Assembly: GCF_019656075.1 (NCBI RefSeq)
Contig: NZ_BPKZ01000002.1
Location: 124,001-188,000 of the forward strand
From: Leuconostoc palmae
GTDB lineage: Bacteria; Bacillota; Bacilli; Lactobacillales; Lactobacillaceae
Direction: 5' to 3'
DNA: 64,000 nt
Below the pieces are notes generated by a model, which was given only the letters and a program-made list of their open reading frames with translations, had not been told where the DNA came from and made no database searches. Shown here piece by piece: positions 18,820 to 28,945 of this stretch (position 1 is its first letter; the number at the start of each line of letters is the position of its first letter). Made by a program: the position numbers and the translations under genes.

Positions 18820-20052
18820 TTACTCAAATAAATGTTTCATAGCCAACACTTCTGCTGACTTCTTCACTTCTTTTAATACTTTTGCATCATCGTGATTATG
18901 AATGGCCGTCACAATAAGTTCTGCAACTTGACGAGAGTCTTCTTCATCAAACCCTCTCGTTGTCATCGCTGCTGTACCAATACGGATTCCTGAAGTAATA
19001 AATGGACTGAGTTGTTCATTTGGAAGAGCTTCTTTATTGGTTGTAATTGATACAGTATCCAATAATTCTTGAGTTTGCTTACCATTCAATCCTGTCTTTG
19101 TTAAATCAAGGTTGAACAGATGGTTATCAGTACCACCTGCAACAACACGAATATCGTCAGAATCATTAAACACTTTCGCCATCGCTTGAGCATTCTTGAT
19201 AACCTGTGCTGCGTAAGCTTTAAATTCTGGTTGTAGTGCTTCACCAAATGCAATTGCTTTTCCAGCAATGACATGTTCCAAAGGACCACCTTGTGACCCA
19301 GGGAAAATGGCTGAATTTAATTGTTTAGCATACTTTTCTTGTGATAAAATCACACCGCCACGAGGGCCACGTAATGTTTTGTGTGTTGTTGACGTTACAA
19401 CATCGGCAATTCCTACTGGATTTGGATGTAAGCCAGCAGCAACTAAGCCAGCAATGTGCGCCATGTCAACCATCAAATAAGCACCAACTTCGTCAGCAAT
19501 TTCACGGAACTTTTTAAAATCGATCATTCTTGAGTAGGCAGATGCACCCGCAACGATTAACTGTGGTTTCACTTCTCTTGCTTGTTCAGCAATAGCTTCA
19601 TAATCTAGTTGTTCTGTTTCGGCGTTTAATCCATAAGTAAATGACTGATACATTTTTCCTGAAAAAGAAACTTTTGCACCATGAGTAAGGTGTCCACCAG
19701 CATCCAAATCCATTCCTAAAATCTTGTCGCCTGGTTTCAAAAATGCCATATAAGCCGCTGCATTAGCTTGAGAGCCAGAATGTGGCTGCACATTGGCATA
19801 TTCTGCGCCAAATAATGCTTTCAATCGATCAATTGCTAATTGCTCAACAACATCTACATATTCAGTACCACCATAGTATCGCTTATAAGGATAACCTTCA
19901 GCATATTTATTTGTTAACACAGAGCCTTGAGCTGCTCTTACACCTTTGGAAGCAAAATTTTCTGAAGCAATCAATTCGATTGTACGATTTTGACGAGCTC
20001 CTTCTTGCTGTATAGCACTCCACACTTCAGGATCGAGTTCTTTGAATGACAT
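18820..20052 (-). CDS. glyA: Serine hydroxymethyltransferase
   Basis: PLP enzyme that interconverts serine and glycine while charging tetrahydrofolate with a one-carbon unit. At 410 residues it is of normal length. Seen motifs are [52 protein letters not shown] and the PLP-lysine segment [14 protein letters not shown]. The C-terminal [16 protein letters not shown] is also standard. A TATAAT lies 5' of the gene, before the ribosome binding site ATAGGAGAA. It is followed by the folate cyclo-ligase gene. Confidence 0.97.
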   Translation of the reverse strand: MSFKELDPEVWSAIQQEGARQNRTIELIASENFASKGVRAAQGSVLTNKYAEGYPYKRYYGGTEYVDVVEQLAIDRLKALFGAEYANVQPHSGSQANAAAYMAFLKPGDKILGMDLDAGGHLTHGAKVSFSGKMYQSFTYGLNAETEQLDYEAIAEQAREVKPQLIVAGASAYSRMIDFKKFREIADEVGAYLMVDMAHIAGLVAAGLHPNPVGIADVVTSTTHKTLRGPRGGVILSQEKYAKQLNSAIFPGSQGGPLEHVIAGKAIAFGEALQPEFKAYAAQVIKNAQAMAKVFNDSDDIRVVAGGTDNHLFNLDLTKTGLNGKQTQELLDTVSITTNKEALPNEQLSPFITSGIRIGTAAMTTRGFDEEDSRQVAELIVTAIHNHDDAKVLKEVKKSAEVLAMKHLFE

Positions 20053-20162
20053 GATGTTCTCCTATTGAATTAATATCTTAATTATATCGTATTTTTTTAC
20101 AATAACACAGTTAATTATCCACTAAATAACGAATATTTTTAAAAGTATGAGCTTATAATTCG

Positions 20163-21626
20163 TTAATTTATAAGAGAATGGCGTAAAACAGACAACATTT
20201 GTTCAGATTCAATTACTTGTGTATGAATAATAGCTCGCTCAAATAATTCGCTTATTTGTTTTGGAATTTCAGATTTGATGTACTCTGACAACTGCTCCAC
20301 TCCGTCATAACCATTTTGCGATTGTCTACCTAATGCCGTAAGCACTGTTTCAGAAAATTTAAAAGGACTTGCTGTAGCAGCAAGAATAGTCTTGCCATTA
20401 AGTGTAACCTGTTTATAAACATTATGTCCGACTGCAGTATGCGGATCAATTGTATATCCTGTTTGATCAAATACCTCTTTAATTTCCTCAGAGACAGATT
20501 CCCGAGTTGCAAAACCAGCAACAAACTGCGCCATATTTGCATATGTTTTTTCATTAACCTGGTATGTACCAGTTTCATCTAATGAACGCATATAACTAAC
20601 CACTTCATCACTGTCACGGCCGCTCAAAAAATAAATTAATCGCTCCAAGTTACTTGAAATAAGAATATCCATGGCTGGAGCATTCGTGACTTTAAACTCT
20701 CTTTGACGATTGTATTTGCCAGTATTGAAAAAATCAGTTAAGACATTATTTTCATTTGAAGCAACAACAAATTGATTAACAGGTAACCCAATCTGACTCG
20801 CATAGTACGCAGCCAAGATATTACCAAAATTGCCTGTTGGGACAACAATATTTATAAGTTCCCCAGCAGAAATTTCATTATGCTTTAACAGCTTTGCATA
20901 CGCATGTATATAGTAGACAATTTGTGGCACTAATCTACCTATATTGATAGAATTAGCAGATGAAAAACGCATGTGATTATCTTTCAAATTATTCACCAAG
21001 TCACTATCAGCTAACAACTTTTTGACAGATCTTTGTGCATCATCAAAGTTTCCTTTTATAGCGAAAACATGTGCATTTTTTGCAGATTCTGATTGCATTT
21101 GTCTTCTTTGAATATCACTAACACCTATTTCTGGATAAAACACCATAATGTCAGTTCGATCTACATCACCAAATCCACTCATTGCTGCGGTACCAGTATC
21201 GCCAGAGGTAGCTGTCAATATCACCATTTTATCAACAATCTCGAGTTTTTTTGCGGCAATTGTCATTAAATGGGGCAATGCTTGTAGTGCGATGTCTTTA
21301 AATGATAGTGTTGGCCCATGAAATAATTCCAAATAAACTAAGTCTCCTTCGTTATGATAATTAACAATATCATTACTTTGCCATTGCGAACCATACGCCT
21401 CACTAATTACCTTATCTACTTCCTCAACACTAAAGTCGTCAAAAAAAGCATCAAAAATTATCGTTGCTATCTCTTCATAAGTTTGATTTTTTAAGCTATT
21501 CCAGTCCAACTTTAGTTCTGGCCAAGATTCCGGTACGTACAAACCGCCATCAGGAGCTATTCCATTAATGATTGCTTGACTTGCAGTTACTGCTGGCGCA
21601 TTTCCGCGTGTTGAAATATAGTTCAT
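20163..21626 (-). CDS. thrC: Threonine synthase
   Basis: Makes threonine from O-phosphohomoserine with PLP. The 487-residue length fits the long (yeast/E. coli-like) class. The N-terminus NYISTRGNAPAVTASQAII and the PLP-lysine motif HGPTLSFKDIALQ near residue 110 identify it. LTATSGDTGTAAMSGF and the glycine-rich VPTGNFGNILAAYYASQ segments bind the phosphates. It is divergent from hom, with only 107 bases between, so the two threonine units probably share a control region. Confidence 0.95.
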   Translation of the reverse strand: MNYISTRGNAPAVTASQAIINGIAPDGGLYVPESWPELKLDWNSLKNQTYEEIATIIFDAFFDDFSVEEVDKVISEAYGSQWQSNDIVNYHNEGDLVYLELFHGPTLSFKDIALQALPHLMTIAAKKLEIVDKMVILTATSGDTGTAAMSGFGDVDRTDIMVFYPEIGVSDIQRRQMQSESAKNAHVFAIKGNFDDAQRSVKKLLADSDLVNNLKDNHMRFSSANSINIGRLVPQIVYYIHAYAKLLKHNEISAGELINIVVPTGNFGNILAAYYASQIGLPVNQFVVASNENNVLTDFFNTGKYNRQREFKVTNAPAMDILISSNLERLIYFLSGRDSDEVVSYMRSLDETGTYQVNEKTYANMAQFVAGFATRESVSEEIKEVFDQTGYTIDPHTAVGHNVYKQVTLNGKTILAATASPFKFSETVLTALGRQSQNGYDGVEQLSEYIKSEIPKQISELFERAIIHTQVIESEQMLSVLRHSLIN

Positions 21627-21733
21627 ATTTGTATTGATTCCTTTTGAGTTTATAATCCAAATTATAACAAATTACTACAAATTTATGAATAAAAATGATA
21701 AAATCATAAGAATAATGTGTAAAGGAATATAAT

Positions 21734-23020
21734 ATGAATATAGGAATTGGACTATTCGGATTAGGTACTGTAGGTACTGGTGTTGTTAAAATATTACAAG
21801 ATAATGCAGAGCAGATTAGTAAACGAACGGGATCAGAGCTTGTCGTAAAGCATGCTGTTGTAAATAATTTAACCAAAGAACGGACGGGATTTATAAAAAA
21901 TTTTCCTATTACAGATGATGCTGAAGATATATTGACAAATCCAGAAATCCATATTGTGGTTGAAGTTATGGGTACAGTTGATCAGGCTTATGACATTATT
22001 AAAAAAGCGCTATTCGCAAAAAAGCATGTTGTAACTGCTAACAAAGATTTAATTGCCAACCGTGGTCAAGAATTAGTCAAAATAGCTGAACAGAATGATG
22101 TTGATTTATTTTTTGAAGCTGCTGTTGCTGGTGGTATTCCCATTTTAAGAACATTGTCTCAAAGTTTTACCGCTGATGAAATTACACGTGTTGCTGGTAT
22201 TATAAATGGTACAAGTAATTTTATCTTGACACAAATGGCCAATAACCACTTAAGTTATACAAACGCACTTCATCTAGCTCAAGAAAAAGGTTTTGCCGAG
22301 TCTGATCCTACTAATGATGTTGAAGGTTTTGATGCAGCTTTTAAACTCATCATACTCTCAAATTTTGCATTTGGAATTCAACCATCTTTAAATGATATAT
22401 CCATAAAAGGTATGACAAACTTAACAGATACTGATATTAGCGATGCCGGCTCATTTGGATATGCTATTAAACTACTTGGTGTTGCTGAACGCGTTGGGGA
22501 TGAAAACCAAGCAATTAGTATTGCTGTCTCTCCGCACTTGATTCCATTTACGCATCCATTAGCAACTGTAAATAATGAAAATAACGCTGTTCTAGTCAAT
22601 GGTGAATCAGTTGGTGAAATTATGTTATATGGACCTGGTGCCGGTGAACTGCCAACAGCCAACTCAGTTCTTAGTGATTTGACAAATATTGCCAAAGATA
22701 TGGCATTAAATACACCTGGACGTCCATTTAACTCATTTAATCAAAGTATTGATTTGGCAAAACCATCCCAAAGATTTGCACGACGATTTGTTGTTATTGA
22801 AGTTGATGATACACCAGGTGCCATGTATTCGGTTACCGGTATTTTTGCTGCAGCAAAAGTTAGCTTTTCTGATTTGAAACAAACATTAGCAACAAACGGT
22901 AACGCCAGGCTTGTGACTCTGACTCATCCCGCCAGCGATGCACAGCTCAACTTAATCAAAACAACAATACGTAACGCCGATGGTATTAATTTAAGAGCGG
23001 AGTATAAAATTTTCTCATGA
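21734..23020 (+). CDS. hom: Homoserine dehydrogenase
   Basis: Reduces aspartate semialdehyde to homoserine. The protein has 428 residues. The NAD(P)-binding GLGTVGTGVVKIL is at residues 9-21 and VTANKDLIA near 100. The catalytic-domain signature AAVAGGIPILRTL is followed by GIINGTSNFILT and the long EKGFAESDPTNDVEGFDA segment. A C-terminal ACT domain (about 345-428) begins VVIEVDDTPGAMYSVTGIF and gives feedback control, usually by threonine. It is the first gene of hom-thrB-lysC; its stop overlaps the thrB start by four bases. Confidence 0.96.
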   Translation: MNIGIGLFGLGTVGTGVVKILQDNAEQISKRTGSELVVKHAVVNNLTKERTGFIKNFPITDDAEDILTNPEIHIVVEVMGTVDQAYDIIKKALFAKKHVVTANKDLIANRGQELVKIAEQNDVDLFFEAAVAGGIPILRTLSQSFTADEITRVAGIINGTSNFILTQMANNHLSYTNALHLAQEKGFAESDPTNDVEGFDAAFKLIILSNFAFGIQPSLNDISIKGMTNLTDTDISDAGSFGYAIKLLGVAERVGDENQAISIAVSPHLIPFTHPLATVNNENNAVLVNGESVGEIMLYGPGAGELPTANSVLSDLTNIAKDMALNTPGRPFNSFNQSIDLAKPSQRFARRFVVIEVDDTPGAMYSVTGIFAAAKVSFSDLKQTLATNGNARLVTLTHPASDAQLNLIKTTIRNADGINLRAEYKIFS

Positions 23021-23895
23021 TTCAAATTAAAGTTCCTGCTACAAGCGCTAATATTGGCCCAGGCTTTGACTCACTTGGCTTAGCCTTGCAGCTCTATTTA
23101 ACCTTAGACATTCTCGAAGAAACTACTGAATGGATAGTAGATCATGATATTATTGGATTACCTCATGATCACACACATTTCATTGTACAAGCTGCAAAAT
23201 CATTATCTGAAGACATCACACCACATCACATTAGTGTTAAAAGTGAAATTCCTCTAGCAAGAGGTTTAGGATCGTCTTCTGCTGCACTATTAGCTGGTCT
23301 TTCCATGGCTAACATATTAGCAAATTTAAACTTAGATGATCAAGCTATTTTAGAAAAAGCAACGGCTTTAGAAGGTCATCCCGATAATGTTGCACCAGCA
23401 CTGTTTGGTGGAGGCGTTGCAGCGAGTTATGATGGCAACAAAATTTACACTGCACCTATAGATTTACCTGAAGCCATAGAATTTATTGTCTTTATACCTG
23501 ATTATGAATTAAAAACAGTCGATGCTAGAAATGCACTTCCAGATTATTTATCATTTAAAGAAGCTGTTTCTGCTAGTGCTCTCAGTAATGTTTTAATTGC
23601 AGCAATTAATTCTGATGATTGGGATACCGCCTGTCAGATGATTGAATTAGATAAGTTTCATGAACGTGCAAGATCAAATTTAGTCCCTGAACTCAAACAA
23701 ATTAGAACTATTGCCCACCAACTTAATATCAAAGGCACTTATTTATCTGGAGCAGGGCCTACCATTATCACAATTTTAAATAAACAAAATAGTCATGAGT
23801 TACTAACAGTATTAAATTCCAAAAATATGACAGGTATTTTCAAAAATCTTATGTTAGACCGAAAAGGTTTAACAATTAGAAAAGAGGCAAACTAA
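23017..23895 (+). CDS. thrB: Homoserine kinase
   Basis: GHMP-family kinase that phosphorylates homoserine for threonine synthase. The protein of 292 residues opens with VPATSANIGPGFDSLGLAL and has the ATP-binding glycine-rich loop PLARGLGSSSAALLAG near residue 90. The third GHMP motif GTYLSGAGPTIITI is near residue 245. It overlaps hom by ATGA, which implies translational coupling, and lysC follows after two bases. Confidence 0.96.
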   Translation: MIQIKVPATSANIGPGFDSLGLALQLYLTLDILEETTEWIVDHDIIGLPHDHTHFIVQAAKSLSEDITPHHISVKSEIPLARGLGSSSAALLAGLSMANILANLNLDDQAILEKATALEGHPDNVAPALFGGGVAASYDGNKIYTAPIDLPEAIEFIVFIPDYELKTVDARNALPDYLSFKEAVSASALSNVLIAAINSDDWDTACQMIELDKFHERARSNLVPELKQIRTIAHQLNIKGTYLSGAGPTIITILNKQNSHELLTVLNSKNMTGIFKNLMLDRKGLTIRKEAN

Positions 23896-23897
23896 CA

Positions 23898-25256
23898 ATG
23901 AAAGTTTCTAAATTTGGTGGATCTTCACTAGCTGATGGTAATCAATTACAGCGTGTTTTTGATATTGTTGCTAGTGACATTGATCGTAAAATTATTGTCG
24001 TTTCAGCGCCTGGTAAACGTTTCAATGACGATATTAAAGTGACTGATTTATTATTAAAGTATGCTGAGGCAACAATTAATGATGTAAATACAATAACTAT
24101 CATTGAATCAATAAAAGAGCGCTATCACAGTATCGCAGAATATTTTAACTTACCTCAAGAATCATTAATTGATCTCGATGAACAAATTGCACATCTATCG
24201 CAAAGACATTACCGTTCTTTTGATTATCTATATGCTGCTTTTGCGGCTCATGGTGAATATCTTAATGCTCAGTTAGTTGCCAAAATCTTTACCCATTTGG
24301 GTATGCCATCTCGTTTTGTTGACCCTAAAGAAATCGGCTTATTAGTTGATAATAATGCACGTTCAGCCACTTTTGATAGTAGTTCATACGCATCTATTGC
24401 AACTTTAGATTTAAGTACTAATGAACGATTAATTATTCCAGGTTTTTTTGGTTATACAAAAAATGGTGATATGGCAACCTTTTCGCGAGGCGGTTCTGAT
24501 ATTACTGGATCAATCATGGCTCGTGGATTAGACGCGGATTTGTATGAGAATTTCACAGATGTTAGTGCTATTTATGCTGTAAATCCAAAAATTATTTCCA
24601 ATCCTCAATCTATTAAACAAATGACTTATGATGAAATGAGAGAATTATCATACGCTGGATTTGCTGTTTTTCATGATGAAGCAATCATTCCTGCCATTCA
24701 GGGAGGGATTCGTATTAATATTAAAAACACCAACGACCCGTCAGCACCAGGTACTTTTATTGTGCCACCAACTGAAGTTCAAAATACAACACCCGTTACG
24801 GGCATTGCTAACTCAAATAGATTTGCCGCACTTTATTTGCACCGCTATCTATTGAATAAGGAAGTTGGTTTCACCTTAAGAATTTTAGAAATCTTAAAAC
24901 GTCATAATATCTCTTATGAACATATGCCATCTGGTATTGATGATTTAACAATTATTTTTGACAAAACTAGCTTATCGCAGCAACAAATTGATAATATGTT
25001 AGCCGATATTAGTGCTGAAATTAAACCAGATACTCTGAAATGGCTACCCAGTTATGGTATCATCATGATTGTTGGCGAAGGTATGCGAAATCGTATCGGT
25101 GCATTGACAGAAATTGTTACACCATTAAAAGAAAATGGTATTAGTTTACAAATGGTCAATCAAGGAGCCAGTGAAATTTCAATTATGCTCGGTATTCAAC
25201 CAGATCTTGCAGACAATGCGGTGAAAGCAATTTATAATAATATTTTTAAAGTTTAA
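23898..25256 (+). CDS. lysC: Aspartate kinase
   Basis: Phosphorylates aspartate, the committed step to lysine, threonine and methionine. The protein of 452 residues begins KVSKFGGSSLADG (nucleotide site). FSRGGSDITGSIMARG (near 195) and the aspartate-binding ENFTDVSAIYAVNPKI follow. Two ACT domains occupy the end, the last beginning IIMIVGEGMRNRIGALTEI. The single-polypeptide form of this length is common in lactobacilli. It closes the hom-thrB-lysC operon; the likely terminator is about 310 bases downstream. Confidence 0.94.
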   Translation: MKVSKFGGSSLADGNQLQRVFDIVASDIDRKIIVVSAPGKRFNDDIKVTDLLLKYAEATINDVNTITIIESIKERYHSIAEYFNLPQESLIDLDEQIAHLSQRHYRSFDYLYAAFAAHGEYLNAQLVAKIFTHLGMPSRFVDPKEIGLLVDNNARSATFDSSSYASIATLDLSTNERLIIPGFFGYTKNGDMATFSRGGSDITGSIMARGLDADLYENFTDVSAIYAVNPKIISNPQSIKQMTYDEMRELSYAGFAVFHDEAIIPAIQGGIRINIKNTNDPSAPGTFIVPPTEVQNTTPVTGIANSNRFAALYLHRYLLNKEVGFTLRILEILKRHNISYEHMPSGIDDLTIIFDKTSLSQQQIDNMLADISAEIKPDTLKWLPSYGIIMIVGEGMRNRIGALTEIVTPLKENGISLQMVNQGASEISIMLGIQPDLADNAVKAIYNNIFKV

Positions 25257-25427
25257 TAATTAAAACTAGGTGTCTTAACGCTGACGTTTTTGGATTATAA
25301 TTCAAAATCAATTCTCAACATACTCAAATCAGAATGTTGGTCACATATAAAACCATGATATTAAAATTGTGATAAACTCAGACTATGAACCATCTTTATC
25401 AAGCAAAATAATTTTAAGTTCGAAAAA

Positions 25428-25553
25428 ATGATAGAGAAACAAATCACAGCAGTAGACACTGATTTTAAGATGCTGATAAAGGAAGCTTAGGCAGACATCA
25501 ATAATATTTTGGATAATCTGGCTAGTAAACTGGATGAGTTATCGCATAAGTAA
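25428..25553 (+). pseudogene. Small coding remnant with internal stop
   Basis: An ATG-initiated frame reads MIEKQITAVDTDFKMLIKEA, then a TAG (25488-25490), then ADINNILDNLASKLDELSHK and a TAA. The stretch after the stop is amphipathic and helix-like. I do not recognise it. No clear ribosome binding site precedes it. It is the only gene-like object in the 440 bases between lysC and the asparaginase gene; the rest (25257-25427) shows nothing I can name. Confidence 0.35.
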
Positions 25554-25562
25554 GTTTCTAAC

Positions 25563-25607
25563 AAAAAAGTACTTCACCTAAATTAAACAGGCGAAGCGCT
25601 TTTTTTA
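25563..25607. terminator. Bidirectional terminator between lysC and asparaginase genes
   Basis: AGTACTTCACCT (25568-25579) pairs with AGGCGAAGCGCT (25589-25600) with two mismatches. A six-A run precedes it and a T run follows it. Confidence 0.65.
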
Positions 25608-25696
25608 ATATATTTGTCATCAAATTTTGATTCTACAGTATCAATGGTTTAGTGATAGCTGTTTTTCTATCAATGAACATATAAATGTTTATTGTC

Positions 25697-26665
25697 TTAA
25701 AGTTGATGTAAATAATTATGCAAATCAGAATTATTTAATTCATTTTCTAACCCAATCAGTAACTTCAATCTTGCTTTTTGACCATTAATACTTGTCGCAA
25801 AGATGACGCCTTCTTTTTCAAGTTGTACACCACCTCCTAAGTAATCATACACTGGCTCGGCAACGCCATTAAAGCTCCGTGATACAATAACAACAGGTAT
25901 ATTGCGTGCCAGTATATATTGCACGCCTTGAGCAGCTTCTCTTGATAAATTACCTGCCCCTAGTGCTTCAATAATAATACCATCAATATTCGATGCAGCT
26001 AGTAATTCCAATAATTGGCCGTCCATACCTGCATAAGCCTTTAGGACAGGAATTCTTTTATCGACATGCGCTATGGGCAGTATGTGTCGCTTAGGGAGGT
26101 CATAAAAATAAATAATTTGCCTTTTAGTCAGTAAGCCCATAGTCCCACTAATTGGTGAGCCAAATGTAGCAACATTAGTCGTATGCGTTTTCGTGACGAA
26201 ACGCGCTGCATGAATTTCATCATTCATGACAACCAAAACACCACGATGCTGAGAATCCTGTTCAGCTGCAACGCGTAGAGCTGATTGATAATTATACAGC
26301 CCATCAGATCCTAATTCATTAGATGAACGCATAGCCCCTGTCATAACAATTGGCATCGAGACATCTAATGTACTATCCAAGAAAAATGAAGTTTCTTCGA
26401 GAGTGTCCGTGCCATGTGTAATCACAACACCATCAAAAATACCATCAGCTTTTAAAATACGCTGTTGCAACTTTAACATGTGTATTGGACCAATATGCTC
26501 ACTTGGTAGATTAAAAATATTTTCTACCGTTAAATCAATATCAGGTAACATAACTTTTACACCGGTCAATGGATTTTCAACACCAGTCTCTACATCGCCA
26601 TCTTCGTCCTCATGCATTGAAATTGTACCACCTGTGTGAAGTACCAATATTTTTTTAATTGTCAT
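25697..26665 (-). CDS. ansA: L-asparaginase (type I family)
   Basis: Hydrolyses asparagine to aspartate and ammonia. The protein of 322 residues has the two catalytic Thr motifs: VLHTGGTISMHE at the N-terminus and VITHGTDTLEETSFFLD near residue 85-100, with VMTGAMRSSNELGSDG following. There is no signal peptide, so it is cytoplasmic. Its start overlaps the end of recO by four bases, so it is translated from the era-recO transcript. A related glutaminase-asparaginase activity is possible. Confidence 0.92.
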   Translation of the reverse strand: MTIKKILVLHTGGTISMHEDEDGDVETGVENPLTGVKVMLPDIDLTVENIFNLPSEHIGPIHMLKLQQRILKADGIFDGVVITHGTDTLEETSFFLDSTLDVSMPIVMTGAMRSSNELGSDGLYNYQSALRVAAEQDSQHRGVLVVMNDEIHAARFVTKTHTTNVATFGSPISGTMGLLTKRQIIYFYDLPKRHILPIAHVDKRIPVLKAYAGMDGQLLELLAASNIDGIIIEALGAGNLSREAAQGVQYILARNIPVVIVSRSFNGVAEPVYDYLGGGVQLEKEGVIFATSINGQKARLKLLIGLENELNNSDLHNYLHQL

Positions 26666-27453
26666 AAAATCTCTTTCCCATTTTGCCTAAAATTAATCAA
26701 CGTATTTTGCCAAGTATGCATTTGCTCGATAAACGTTTTAGCCTTTGGCTTCAAACCGATTTGATTATCATAAATATGGTCAATAACACGCTGCAACCCA
26801 CGCTTAGTCGTTTCCGAAATATTGATATGATTAATTTGCCGCAAATCAATCATACTAAACTGCCTCAAATAAAAGACAGTTTTCTGATCTAACATTAATC
26901 GATGATCATCTAAGTCGTAATGTTTTTCCGAAATAATGCCATTATACTTTTCAGAATAGTCAAACTGACCAACCGCTTCACCGCTAATTGGGTCTTGACG
27001 CCAATTAGGTGCAACACCTAATGGGACTAAAAGTTGGATTTCAAAAATGTTGGCTATAATCTGCGGATCCAGTCCTTCATCCAACTTCTGTAAACCTAAC
27101 ACGAATTGATTGTACCAACGTGTTAACTGTTCACCCTCCTCAAATGTTTGATCAATTAAACTAGCAATCAAAGCTGCATAAGCATTCACTTCAACATTAT
27201 CAATAAGCCGTTGATATATTTTTATTGTCTGTATATCGTTAATATAACCTAGGCCTTGATTATTTTTCGGAAAAGCACCTTCAAAGCTAAGCACTGCATG
27301 TGGCTGTAATGCTGAGCCTAATGTCGACTTTTGTTTTTTAGCACCACGCGCCAAAAAAGTTCGCAGACCACCTGTCTCGGTGAGAATACGAACTAATAGA
27401 TCGTTGTCTTTATATTGTCGCGTACTAAGGATAATCCCATTAATTACTGTCAT
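26662..27453 (-). CDS. recO: DNA repair protein RecO
   Basis: RecO helps load RecA on SSB-coated DNA in the RecFOR pathway. The 263-residue protein has the N-terminal OB-fold start GIILSTRQYKDNDLLVRILT followed by GLRTFLARGAKKQKS, and the family's helical C-terminal half. The protein contains no cysteine at all. The four-Cys zinc site found in many RecO proteins is replaced by a loop with NWRQDPISGEAVGQFDYSE. It lies between era and the asparaginase gene, in the usual era-recO order. Confidence 0.93.
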   Translation of the reverse strand: MTVINGIILSTRQYKDNDLLVRILTETGGLRTFLARGAKKQKSTLGSALQPHAVLSFEGAFPKNNQGLGYINDIQTIKIYQRLIDNVEVNAYAALIASLIDQTFEEGEQLTRWYNQFVLGLQKLDEGLDPQIIANIFEIQLLVPLGVAPNWRQDPISGEAVGQFDYSEKYNGIISEKHYDLDDHRLMLDQKTVFYLRQFSMIDLRQINHINISETTKRGLQRVIDHIYDNQIGLKPKAKTFIEQMHTWQNTLINFRQNGKEIL

Positions 27454-27511
27454 TATTTATTAACCAATAACCACAGGATAAACAAATAATGTGGTTTATA
27501 TCAAAATAGTG

Positions 27512-28423
27512 TTAATAGTTTTCTTCGTTATAACCTAAGGTTTGTAATGCCTGTGGCCTGTCACGCCATCGAGGCTCTACTTTTACCCAAGTTTCTAAAA
27601 AGACTTTGTCTCCCATCAGTCGCTCAATATCTTTGCGAGCACGTGTACCGATGTTTTTAATCATTGTCCCTTGCTTCCCAATAATAATATTTTTTTGAGT
27701 TGGTCGTTCAACAATAATGGAAGCTTGAATATGAATTTTTTCTTCATCTTCACGGGCAATTTTATCAATAACTACTGCTACTGAGTGAGGTACTTCCTGA
27801 CGTGTCAATTGCAGCACTTTTTCACGAATTAATTCGCCAATGACAAATCTTTCTGGATGGTCTGTTAGCTGGTCGGCATCAAAATATTGTGGTCCTTCAT
27901 CTAAATGAGACACTACATTATCTAACAGTTCCGGTACATTATCCCCTTCTGTAGCAGAAATTGGAAATACTTCAGTCCATGTTGGTCCGTCTTCTTGATA
28001 ACTTGCAATAATGTTTAGTAATTCAGGTGGGGTAACTAAATCAACTTTGTTAATTAACAAATAAATAGGTGTTTCATTAATCTCTTTTAAGCGATTAATA
28101 ATAAAATCATCTCCACGTCCTCGAGACATTGAAGCATCGACAACAAACCAAATAGCATCAGCTTCATGTAACGCTGAAAATGCTGATTTAACCATAAAAT
28201 CACCTAAAGAGTTTTGAGGTTTATGAACGCCTGGTGTGTCAATGAACACAACTTGAGCTTCATCTGTTGTATAAATTCCCTGTATTTTATTTCTTGTTGT
28301 TTGTGCCTTATCAGACATAATAGCAATCTTTTCGCCGACTATCCGATTCAACAGTGTCGACTTACCAACGTTTGGTCGTCCAATAATAGCAACAAATCCT
28401 GATTTAAATTGTGTTTCTGTCAT
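27512..28423 (-). CDS. era: GTPase Era
   Basis: Essential GTPase that binds the 3' end of 16S rRNA during 30S assembly. The protein of 303 residues carries G1 [13 protein letters not shown]3 [10 protein letters not shown]4 NKVD and G5 SATEG. A C-terminal KH domain has [13 protein letters not shown]. It is part of the minus-strand cluster phoH-ybeY-dgkA-era-recO, the standard Firmicutes order. Confidence 0.97.
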   Translation of the reverse strand: MTETQFKSGFVAIIGRPNVGKSTLLNRIVGEKIAIMSDKAQTTRNKIQGIYTTDEAQVVFIDTPGVHKPQNSLGDFMVKSAFSALHEADAIWFVVDASMSRGRGDDFIINRLKEINETPIYLLINKVDLVTPPELLNIIASYQEDGPTWTEVFPISATEGDNVPELLDNVVSHLDEGPQYFDADQLTDHPERFVIGELIREKVLQLTRQEVPHSVAVVIDKIAREDEEKIHIQASIIVERPTQKNIIIGKQGTMIKNIGTRARKDIERLMGDKVFLETWVKVEPRWRDRPQALQTLGYNEENY

Positions 28424-28468
28424 GTTTTTTTGCAGCGCCTAGGCTGTCTTCTCCTAATTATATTAGTA

Positions 28469-28945
28469 TTAATTTTTGAAATGATGTAAAAAGTCTGAAA
28501 AATTGGTGACAATACCAAATTGACGCCAAATATACGGTTGGAATATCAGCAACAAAATGATAATTTCAACACCCACAGCAACAAGTACAGCACCTGCAGC
28601 AACATCTTTGGCCAATTTAGCCAGTGGATGATAATTTTTTTCAACTACTAAATCAACAACGGCTTCAATAATTGTATTCAAAAATTCACTGAAAATAACG
28701 ATAAAAACTGCCATAGTAACCCATAACCAGTCAGCTCTATAAAGACCATAATGCAGTCCCGTGACCAATATAAGAAATGCTAGGACGATATGAATACGCA
28801 TATTTCTTTCGCGTACCAAAATCATCCATATACCGTTAAGCGAATTTCGTAACGCTTTAAAAAAATTGCTATTACGTGCAATTTGTTTTTTTACAGGCTC
28901 AGGAGATCCTTTCAATATGATATTCTTGTCATCTCTTGAGGCCAT
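28469..28945 (-). CDS. dgkA: Diacylglycerol/undecaprenol kinase family protein
   Basis: A small membrane kinase; in Gram-positives it phosphorylates undecaprenol for lipid-carrier recycling. Three hydrophobic segments are visible. The conserved EFLNTIIEAVVDLV and the following KLAKDVAAGAVLV mark the DgkA active region. I choose ATG at 28943-28945 (MASRDDKN, 158 residues); an ATG two codons upstream is equally possible. The longer frame to 28999 lies wholly inside ybeY and is unlikely to be used. The gene overlaps the end of ybeY by 17 bases. Confidence 0.92.
   Translation of the reverse strand: MASRDDKNIILKGSPEPVKKQIARNSNFFKALRNSLNGIWMILVRERNMRIHIVLAFLILVTGLHYGLYRADWLWVTMAVFIVIFSEFLNTIIEAVVDLVVEKNYHPLAKLAKDVAAGAVLVAVGVEIIILLLIFQPYIWRQFGIVTNFSDFLHHFKN

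Noticed and set aside
21670-21733. Short frame before hom (MNKNDKIIRIMCKGI) as a threonine leader peptide
   Set aside because: It has no Thr codons, no ribosome binding site and no following hairpins, so it is most likely chance.
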